NCBI GenBank assembly: GCA_030411725.1
Contig: MU839849.1
Coordinates: forward strand, 62,001 to 126,000
Source of the DNA: Echria macrotheca
Taxonomy: Eukaryota > Ascomycota > Sordariomycetes > Sordariales > Schizotheciaceae
DNA: 64,000 bases
Direction of reading: 5' to 3'
Below the pieces are notes generated by a model, which was given only the letters and a program-made list of their open reading frames with translations, had not been told where the DNA came from and ran no database searches. The position numbers were made by a program, and so were the translations under genes. Below are positions 33,101 to 41,829 of this stretch, one piece after another. The number at the start of each line of letters is the position of its first letter. The stretch's first letter is position 1.

Positions 33101-34418
33101 CGTTTTAAAACCCCGCACCACCAACATAACCACGATCTTGCACATCCCACAACACACACAATAATAATACAATTAAGTAGGCAAAAATATCAGAAAATAC
33201 AAAATTAAATAGAGATTTCTATAGTACAAAGTCTAGTATTTGGTATACTACCCCCTAGCTTATACAAAAGCCGTAATCCGCCTAAGCATCGAATCGACTA
33301 GTTTATCAATTATACTTTAGGGAATAAAATCCTATACCTCCTTAGCCTTTTTAATTAGTTTCTTAAAGGTTATTTCGCTTTTTAAAAGTAAAGTAAGGTT
33401 TAAATAGTTTTTTATAAGCCGTTACTTTAGTATAGCTTACAAATTCTCGATTGGATTAAAATTTGGAAAATAAAACGGCTATTTTAACACCCTTAAATTT
33501 ATCTCGTTTATAAAATTGCGTATAACGCGTATTATATAAATAGGAATATTATCCTACATAAAAATTATACCTAAATATATTAACGTAAATAGGTATTTTT
33601 CAAAAGTTGCAACGTATACGCATACAATTACATTTCCTCGCTTCGCGTTAAAATTACCGTTAAGAAATACAAAATTACTTTTTTAACCGTATGATATTGT
33701 ACCCTAAAACATCTTTGAATAACGTAATTACTTATATTAAGCTTAAATATACTTTGGATTAATTGCTTTTGAATTTGTAAGTAATTTTATTAGCGCGTAC
33801 GTAAGAAATAAGCGTTGTAAAACATACCCTTTAAACGGAAAACTTACTCGCGACGCGCCCTTTAGCTGCGTTTAACTGTACTTTTGTTAGTAAAAAGTAT
33901 AATTTTCCAAAAGTTAGTAGACTTATACCTATACTCGAAAGTAAAAGTATAATGAGTTTTAACGTATTTTTACGTTAAAAAGGGTTTCGTTTTAGCTAAA
34001 AAGTACTTAATACCCCATTTTATAAAATATTAATAAAGAATTAAAAACGCAACGTAATACGCGTACGTATAATATAAATCTTTGATTAAGTAAAAAGGTA
34101 AATATTTAAGGTACTTAAGGATCTGTTATTTATATTAAATAAAGAAAACGGTTAGCTGGCTATGACCTAGCGAAAATATACCCTAATCTTGCTTTGGGAA
34201 ACGTAAAATAACGCTATATACGTATCGTAGCGAAATATTTTCCAAAAGTGCGATTGCTTTAGCTTTTTGCCCTATACGCTATTTGGCCCAGATTTTATTT
34301 TACTTACGTGGCGTAAAATGGCAATTTATAGCCCAAAAACGATTAGTGCGTAATATGGTAGCCATCGGAAAAAAGGGTGTGGTAGGAGGAAAGTGGTGGC
34401 GTGACGCGACGCGTTTAA

Positions 34419-34447
34419 AAATTACCGGTTTTTTTGGCGCCCCACTA
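34419..34447 (-). repeat. Right terminal inverted repeat of Tc1/mariner element
   Basis: Ends GGCGCCCCACTA before target TA; complement of the left repeat with a few mismatches. Confidence 0.85.
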
Positions 34448-34449
34448 TA

Positions 34450-35636
34450 TCGCAAGCCTATCGCACACACAGTGCAGCGCCATCCAAATTTCAGGACTGG
34501 CTGCCCTGGGATTTAGCGAGGCGAGTACTAATCCGGCGGCCTTCCAGTGCTGTTCACTAACAGGCAAGGATAGTTTTGACAGTGTGGATAAGTTCGAAAT
34601 CTTAACTCCGCACTGAGGAGGGGGACCCTCTCTTTTGGCCGGAGCCTCCGTACAGGAGCGTGTTAGAAGTCTTGAAACCGTAAATGCAAGTCCTCAGCAT
34701 GTCGAAAACAGTGACACTGTAGTTTGTCAACAACCACACAAAATATCACAAGAAACAAGGTTTCTATTGCACTGTTCTCATCAGACGGTACATGCTGAAT
34801 TGGCGTGCAAAAAGAAGACAAGAGGCGTTCCTCCTTCACCTGAGGTGCAAAGGAAGGCTTTATTAAGGGGCCCTGTCTGAGGTGGACAAGGATTGGTCGG
34901 ATTTCTCGTGACACTACGGAATACATAGATCAAGTCTGTACTCCCTGGAGGTTGACTGTGGGCAACCAATCAACCCCTGGATGGCTCTCCTTGTCACTTG
35001 CCTACAACTGATAACTGAATTCATTACAACTCTTTGTGAGTTATTTGGATTCCGCTCCTCTGGACTTAACTGTTATTTCCGCACCTAACCCAGGAGATCT
35101 GGTTCTGTGCTCTGCCACGACCGCCTGGTCGTGGTGTTTCTGAAACTTGATTGCCCGATTCAGCAGCGGTTTTGTTCCGTCCCCGGATAATCGGATCGAA
35201 GCCACGTTGTCCCAAGCCGGCACAGCGCTCGGGGCTGTCAACTCTGGCTTTCCATTCGACGACTATGATGTCTGGCCTGTCCCTGGTTTGGATTGATCGC
35301 GTCGATCCGTGATGCAAATCAGTTTTTCCATCGTCCGAGGGGGGGCCAAAGAGGGCAGCAGAGGCCTGTCGTTCCGGGTTGGTGGACTGCTGAGACGTCC
35401 ACGGGGGAAGATGCGAAACGCACGCTCAGACCTCGGTGCACTCCGCAACCGTTGACGCATGAGCCGTCTCATGCTCGAGTTATGCACAGGCGACGCCAGC
35501 CAGACTTACAATTACATGTTAAGTGCCCTTCGCTCTTGGCATCCACCTCGTCCATTTCTCCCATCCCGCGTCCCGTCCCGCGTCTCTGAATTATTAGCCT
35601 CTGTTTGATGCGATTGCACGACAACAACCACCGACC
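34450..35636. other. Intergenic, promoter of Pth11-like gene
   Basis: About 1.2 kb between the transposon and the Pth11-like gene. A pyrimidine-rich stretch (near 35540-35600) precedes the start codon, as often in fungal promoters. No gene seen. Confidence 0.35.
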
Positions 35637-36744
35637 ATGAGCGCGAGCAGCGCTGCTGCGGCGCCCTCGAGCGAGGCGACAGCGTCGCCTATCGACGACT
35701 ACAGTCCACAGCTAAATGGGACTGTCTGGTTTCTCACCACCATCGCCGCCTTCTTCGTCGGGCTGCGAATATACGCGAAGCTGTGGAGGCAGCGGCGGTT
35801 ATGGTGGGACGACTACTTCCTGATCGCGGGCTGGGTGCGTGCAAAAACATCTAGAGGACCAAAGAATAATGGGAAACTGACGGGCCACAGATCTCTCTGG
35901 CCCTCTCGGCCATCGCGCTCACGATATGTACGCATTTCGACCTCGGCAAGCACGGGCGCGACATCAAGCCCAAGAATCTGCCTCTCTTGCTCTTCTGGTC
36001 GTACATGGCCGGCTTCTGGTCGATCCTGGCCGCCGTGTGGAGCAAGTCGTCGTTCGCCCTCACGCTGCTGAGCATCTCGGACGGGTGGACGCGAAAGGTG
36101 GTCTGGTTTATCCTCATCTCGATCAACCTCGTCATGGGCTTCCTCGCCGCGCTGCAGTGGGTGCAGTGCTGGCCTATTCATAAGCTGTGGCTCGGCGGAC
36201 CGGGAATCTGCTGGATGGGATTCAAGAGGGTTCGGGCATACAACACCTTTGTTGCTGGTATGTCGGACGGATCTAAACCTTGTTTCTGGGTGTTGACGTT
36301 CGACAGCGTATTCGGGCAGTGCCGATGTGGTCTTGGCTCTGCTTCCATGGCAGATCATCTGGAGGGCCAAGATTCGTCGCAGCGAGAAGTTGGGAGCGCT
36401 CTTTGCCATGAGCATGGGTGTATTGTGCGTTATCCCTGGACTCGATGAGCTGAATCACGTATTAACCACAGTTGTGTAGTGCCGGCATAGCGTCGTTTTC
36501 AAAGATACCCACCCTTACTGCAATAGGGAACGCGGATATGAGTGAGTGCACATGGTACCAATCACGCCAAGAATCACAGCTAACAGTCCCAGTCACCATG
36601 ATCAGCTTATATATCGTGGGTACGGCTGAAGGAGCCATCACCATCATGGCGGCATCCATCCCGATTTTACGAGCACTCTTCCATCAGAAGACAGCGCCAA
36701 CAACACCATCAATCCCATCAAGTTTTAAGTTGACCCAACCATAG
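35637..36744 (+). CDS. Pth11-like seven-helix receptor (fungal rhodopsin-like domain)
   Basis: Five exons: 35637-35834, 35891-36257, 36307-36424, 36480-36541 and 36593-36744, giving 298 residues. All four introns are 49-56 nt with GT-AG ends and each junction restores family motifs: DDYFLIAGW, then DLGKHGRD, AYSGSADVVLALLPWQIIW, EKLGALFAMSMGVFAGIASF, and TAEGAITIMAASIPILRALF. This is the plasma-membrane rhodopsin-like domain of Pth11-type receptors, without a CFEM domain. Such proteins sense surfaces, hosts or nutrients in some fungi, but the ligand here is unknown. The short C-terminal tail (after LFHQK) ends soon after helix 7, making it one of the smaller members. Confidence 0.88.
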
Positions 36745-37501
36745 CGGGCTGGTTTCTCGTACTGTACACATTATCAACGGTTTGGGTTTGGGTTCGGGTT
36801 CGGCTGCATCACTTGGATTTGATTTCCGGGGTAACGGTTCTTGCATTATCGGGACGGTGCATACTACGGGTTTGGGCTACTTGCAATGTGTTGTACATAT
36901 TATGTGTCGGATATACGTGGAGTAATCGGTGATTTAATGAGGGAATACGAGTGGTGTACAGTTCATATTTGCCAGATCTGCGGATTCGGATACAAGTGAT
37001 CTGAATGTTTATTGTGGGAGAAGACTGGCGCTCCTCACTTCAAGGTTTGGCCGAAAAGTTACAAGACTGCCCGCGTTCTCGCTGTCAACTGATGAGTGAT
37101 TGTCAAGTCAACCCGTGGACCCTGTCAGTACGCGAGCTTCATCCTGGCATCGAGCGTCGCTTTTAACATCATAGTTCAGACTTTGACCAAAATAATCCTA
37201 TACCAAGCAAATTCTAGCACCGATTCGATGTTACCTACCATGTTATAAACATTAAATCCAGACCGAAACCGTAGTGACGCTGTCATCCTTTTTACCAATT
37301 CACACTGTGCTACACAGGCCAATGGCTGACGGAACTTGGCGCCAGTCCGACTCTCCGAGACATTGCATTTCAACTGCCGGCATGTTCCGCCCATGACGGA
37401 TCACCCCACCACGTCCCGGCAGCATCCCGAAGAAACGAACATCACCGTTTTCCGCAACAGCAGCCGTATCACAGCTGACACCCCACCGGTCGGCTCCAAA
37501 C
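36745..37501. other. Intergenic region with TTGGGT-like stretch
   Basis: Contains a short GGTTTGGGTTTGGGTTCGGG stretch near 36779-36800, too short and irregular to call a telomeric relic. No gene. Confidence 0.35.
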
Positions 37502-38301
37502 ATGGCTTCCATAATCGATCGACTGGCTTCGGCAGTGTCGTCGCGGCCCGCGCTGACAGGTCTCTGCGCGACCGCCATTCTCGGCATCGCCTGGACTGTC
37601 AACGACTTTCTCGCCTGGAAGGCATTTGGCACCGGCGGCACCCCGCCGACCTGGTCGTACGTTGACCCTACAGTTCTTCCCCAGCGGGTGTAGGTAGCTA
37701 ATTGTCCGCGTATTATAGTGGCTACGTCCGCATGACCAAGTTCCGCATCAACCACCTCCTCCACGGCCCCAACCTGCTCGACGCCTCCGGCCTCCCCTCG
37801 ACCGGCCCGTCGTACCTCACCGCACCCATCCCGCGCCGCGCCGGCTCCCGCGCCCGGATCATGCCCCGCATCATGCCGCAGCGGCAGGTCCCCGAGCCCA
37901 TCACGCCGGCGGCGCGCGCGCGTCTGCAGTCTCTCGTGCGCAACCTGGCCGACGCGCACCCCTCGTTGCTCGAGTGTAAGCCTTCGCACACCGAGGGCCG
38001 GTCGACTGACGGGCTGTATGCGCTGGCCGATGTGCCAACGCTGAACACGGAGGCGCGCGAGGATAGGCTGCTTGATCGCGAGATTGCGCACGCACATCCG
38101 GCGGATAATAGTTTGCATGTTTGGCTCAGCGGGCCGGATGGGCGCAAGGTGATCGAGGCCGGTTGGGGACAGCGGTTTCCGCTGCCTTTTGTGCGGAGTG
38201 GGTGGACCATGGTGTATGCGCCCCGGGACGAGAAGGAGCTGGAGGTGGTGGAGAGGATTGTCAAGGCGGGTGTTGCGTGGGTGACAGGTGTGGAGATTTG
38301 A
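37502..38301 (+). CDS. Luciferase-domain protein
   Basis: Exons 37502-37656 and 37719-38301, with a 62-nt intron (GTACGT donor, TTATAG acceptor) giving GGTPPTWS/GYVRMTKF in frame; 245 residues. A later donor at 37690 would leave a 29-nt intron, below what fungi use, and breaks this motif. The N-terminus has one membrane segment (ALTGLCATAILGIAWTVNDFLAW). The C-terminal block HVWLSGPDGRKVIEAGWGQR...MVYAPRDEKELEVVERIV is the fungal 'luciferase' domain (a small domain named for luciferase-like proteins; bioluminescence is not implied). Reaction unknown. It is convergent with the class II aldolase gene (113 bp apart). A 342-codon frame on the opposite strand here is only a shadow. Confidence 0.85.
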
Positions 38302-38414
38302 TATGTTTCTTTGGGACGACATCACCATCCGAGCGGGTTTCTACGGTATCAAAGGATCTCTCAATTTGGTATGAGGAAAGGTATTTAATAGCCGAGGTAC
38401 GGAATATCTCTATC

Positions 38415-39413
38415 TTAACCCCGATTAATATACAGCGACGACTTCTCGACCTCGGCCGCCCACAGCTTCCACGGCTTGTCCTGCGTCCCCTCGTTCATCT
38501 TCAGACAACCCTTGCACATCTCATCGGTCAGCGGCTCAAAGTCGAATTTCGCCTGGGCTGCCGGACCAAGGGATGGCATGGCCGACCGCAGCAACATCGA
38601 GTTGGTCTGCACGCTCGCGTTGACCTTGGTGTAAATGGCCCGGTACACAGCCGTCTCAATGTCCCTGCCGTGTGTGGTGTAGCCGTGGCGTCTCATCAGG
38701 ACGACGTTGTGATCTGGTTGGGCCGCTGGTGCTCTATCATCCTCGGCAAGGGTGAATCTAGACGCGAGTGCCGTACCAAGGCGGGAGTCTCGGACAAGGA
38801 GGTCCTGCTGTTCGCCGGGCGAGTAGACGGCCCCGGCATCGAATATGGGGACATCGTTGCCTGCGTTGTCAGCACAACCCTATACAGATGCATCTTTGAC
38901 CCGGAACATCACAAGAAAGGGGTAAGGGCTCTACCGAGGAAGCCAGCCATGTGGAAGACGGGTTTCAACGGAACCCCGCTTGTGACGTAGGGCAACACGG
39001 CCTCGGCATGGCTGTGCACGACGCAATTCACATCGCTGTACATCTTGTACATCTCTCCGTGGATGAAGCGCTCCGAATACCCTTTCTTGGCATCTGGAGA
39101 CACAGCCTTGGAGTCGGCAACATAGTACTCGATCAGGTCGTCGGGCGATGTCACCAGCCCTGGTGCCATATACCCGCACATGAGGTACCGGGCCGGCGCA
39201 TTGGGGCACCGCACCGAGATATGGCCGTAGGCATCGACGACGCCTTGTTGATGTAGGATGTGGTTTGCCGTGATGAGCTTCCGCTTGAGCTGTCGTTATA
39301 TCAGGAATGAGTCGAGCTGCTCCAAGTCTGACGCAACATACCGCAGCACTATCCTGCTTGTCCCAGTCGATGGAACTCGAGGTAGGGGGGTGTGAGTACC
39401 AGTCCATCGTCAT
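38415..39413 (-). CDS. Class II aldolase/adducin family protein
   Basis: Three exons (39342-39413, 38935-39289, 38415-38860; introns of 52 and 74 nt) give 290 residues. Family motifs: LKRKLITANHILHQQGVVDAYGHISVR, the metal-binding VVHSHAEAVLPY, FHMAGFLGNDVPIFD across the second junction, and VVLMRRHGYTTHGRD with the third His. These are the zinc ligands and the RHG of class II (fuculose-1-phosphate-type) aldolases and decarboxylases. Fungal members often lack a known substrate and may act in sugar or aromatic catabolism. It begins 337 bp from the FAD monooxygenase, transcribed away from it, which suggests joint regulation. A near upstream Met (two codons in) is an alternative start. Confidence 0.9.
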
Positions 39414-39750
39414 TGCTTAGGTACCCTAGGGTTGTATCTTCAGATCCGATTGTGTTTGTATGAAAGGGCGATAACAAAACGCCACCAGCTGAAGTGGGTT
39501 GGCAACGGCCGAGGAGGGATGGAGGGGTTGGGCATCGAGGCTTGTTGCGGGGTATTGGAAGGGTACGGAATACAAAAGTTGCAGATCGCTTCACTCCGTG
39601 TCTCCGACTCCCGATTGATGCGTCTGGGGAAGTCCGCGTTTGCACGACCTCATCCTACGTAATCCGGGACACCCGCTAGCTTATTTCCATCTGGCACCGC
39701 AGTGCTAGAACCCATCGACCCCCCCATACCGTAGCGAAGAGGGGAAGAAC
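39414..39750. promoter_or_regulatory. Bidirectional promoter: aldolase / FAD monooxygenase
   Basis: A 337-bp spacer between divergent starts. No binding site was recognised. Confidence 0.4.
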
Positions 39751-41047
39751 ATGGCCCGCAAACCACTCCACGTCATTGTGGTCGGCGCCGGCAAGGGACC
39801 CCAATCACCGGAGCGAGACCACGGATGCTAACAGCCAGCAGGCCTCGCCGGTATCGCGATCGCACATGGTCTCAAGAAGGCAAGTTGATGCCAGGGTCTA
39901 CCCAGAAGCTATGACACTAACGCTGGTTCAGCATAACATTTCGTATGTGCTCTTCGACCGCGAGACTACCCCGCGCGACCGCAACTGGGGCATCACGTTG
40001 AGTTGGGCGCTACCGCTACTCGAGTCCCTGCTTCCGGCCGAACTCGTTTCCCAGCTCCATTTATGCCAACCCGACACGTCCTTGTCCGTCGCGGCCGCCA
40101 GCGAGCAGGGCGTGCTGGTCCGGGACGGGTTGACGGGTGCCGTCAAGATCCGGATGAAGTACCCGAGCGGGGTCCGGCGCATGCAGATTCAGAAGACCAA
40201 GCGCGTACTCTCGGCTGGGCTTAACGTGCACTATGGCAAGAAGCTGGAATCCCTATCGTACGGAGACGACGGATCGGTCACGGCGCATTTTGCTGACGGC
40301 ACCTCGGAGACTGGTTCTGTTGTCATCGGCGCCGACGGGGGCGCCTCTAAGGTCCGCCGGTGTCTGCTCAACGAGGAGGATGCCGCACAGGAGGTACTCC
40401 CCTACGCGTTTATGAACTTCTCCTTCAGCCTGCCGGCGGACAAGGCGCGCTGGCTTGATGCCGAGATGAACCCGAGCGTCGACGTTGCGCCGCACCCAAA
40501 GGGCATGTATATGGGCCTGTTCCTGCTCGACAAGCCGGATCTGGACCGACCTGAGACATGGGTCTTTTACGTGCTTGTCACCTGGCCCATTGCGAGTAAA
40601 GAGGACGAAGAGAACACCGACAACCGGCTGGAGCGCCTGCGGGCGCACATTGATGGGTGGGCCGACCCGTACAAGTCGGTGGTCGACTGGCTGCCTGACG
40701 ATGTTGTCATTGGCGCCGACCAGCTGCGCATCTGGCACCCTAAGAAGTGGGATAACCGCGGCGGCAGGGCGACGCTAGCGGGTGACGCCGCGCACAGCAT
40801 GACCTTCCACCGTGGCCAGGGCGGGAATCTCGCCATCAAGGACGCGTACGAGTTTGTGCAGCAGATGGTAGAGGCCGAAGAGGGCAAGAAGTCGCTCAAG
40901 GAAGCGCTTGATAGTTATGATGAGGGTGTTGTGGCCCGCGGCCAGGAGGTGGAGATCTCAAAGCAGCAGGCGGCGGCATTTCATGACTACGACAATTTCG
41001 ACAACAGTCCTGTCTTCAAGATGGGCATCAAGCCTGCTGGGAGCTGA
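39751..41047 (+). CDS. FAD-dependent monooxygenase with two GC-AG introns
   Basis: Three exons (39751-39790, 39842-39879, 39932-41047) give 397 residues. Joined, exon 1 and 2 make VIVVGAGLAGIAIAHGLKK, the dinucleotide-binding GxGxxG (residues 12-17), and exon 3 continues NISYVLFDRE, the FAD ribose Glu. The second FAD site GDAAHSMTFHRGQGGN and the C-terminal helix (NLAIKDAYEF) are typical of aromatic-ring hydroxylase-like monooxygenases. Both introns start with GC (GCAAGG and GCAAGT) rather than GT; no GT site keeps the frame. Likely soluble, NAD(P)H- and FAD-using, hydroxylating an aromatic or related small molecule. Paired with the aldolase it may form a small catabolic unit. Confidence 0.9.
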
Positions 41048-41829
41048 ACAAGGACAGGGAGGACAGGATACCTTGAAGTCTTTCGTAAAGAGTATCTGTT
41101 CGTTAGTGTCTGCCATTTCTTATCCTCCGCGGGATATCAAGAGCCCGCCGGTCGTTTTCTAGCCGATGTCATTGGATATAGAAAGGATGAATGTTATCTC
41201 TTGCAGTCCTACATCAGGCACCGGGTCGGTGGTCACCGGCATGAATATGATGATGGCTGTGTAGCGGGGCGCACAAGGCACGACTCGAGAGATGGACTCA
41301 TGTTTTAGATAGGCGCTGTCCATACGTGCACCCAGTGACTGATAACTTTTTGGTGCATCCCGGTTGAAGATTTAAACGTGGTATTTAGTCGTGAAAAAGA
41401 TTCGGAAAACTCCAAGTTCCAAGGTTATCCAAGCACGGGATAGGCCCTGAAAGTCTACAGCGCTGTCTGGTGGGGAGCCGTATTTGACAATTGTCGGTTT
41501 ACTCAAATCCAGGGCTGCTGATGTAACAATATTGCCCGCTTGCCTGTTCACGTGGGAGGCAGCCGGGCAGTTTTCCCCTCGCCGCCGACGAATTCTGTCG
41601 CAGCTTGCGGGGTTGGTAGGCTCAAGCCCAGAGCCTGACCGAACAATCGACGTGAGGTTCCTCAAGCTACAACATTGATGTATTCGCTCTCATTTCAGCC
41701 ATCATTCTTGTTCATTCAACAAACCCGGGAGGAAGCCGGCGGGAAAGCTCGCCCCTAGCGCAGCAAAGACGGATAGGGCAACGTGCAAGTTGAAGGCCCT
41801 GTCTAGAAACGGGGCGACTGTACGACGCT
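41048..41829. other. Intergenic region
   Basis: Between the FAD monooxygenase and the tandem HET gene. No gene or repeat seen. Confidence 0.35.

Larger units (their letters stand above)
33073..34447 (-). mobile_element. RIP-mutated Tc1/mariner element, complete ends
   Basis: A 1375-bp element flanked by the TA target duplication (33071-33072 and 34448-34449). Imperfect terminal inverted repeats of ~28 bp are readable at 33073-33100 and 34419-34447 (TAGTGGG...GGTAATT and its complement). The interior is strongly AT-rich. On the minus strand the transposase C-terminus is recognisable despite stops: a DN motif near 33551, NFNPIENL near 33441-33470, and SMLRR followed by a YTKY-type ending near 33250-33300. 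The Asp at 33551-33553 and the Glu at 33446-33448 are in frame and leave 34 residues between, the DD34E spacing of Tc1-type enzymes. Stops sit where Trp or Gln codons are expected, as C-to-T changes from RIP would produce. It cannot encode a working enzyme. Confidence 0.9.

Noticed and set aside
36779..36800. Interstitial telomere repeat
   Set aside because: Only a few irregular TTTGGG units, not the TTAGGG repeat.
37690..37718. 29-nt intron in the luciferase-domain gene
   Set aside because: Too short for fungal splicing; the GTACGT donor at 37657 gives a 62-nt intron and restores the family motif.
37300..38328. 342-codon open frame on the minus strand
   Set aside because: It overlaps the luciferase-domain gene on the opposite strand and has no domain; its His/Pro/Arg-rich text is the complement of a GC-rich coding exon.
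38121..38990. 289-codon open frame on the plus strand
   Set aside because: It runs across the 3' end of the luciferase-domain gene and antisense to the aldolase exons, which splice into clear family motifs.
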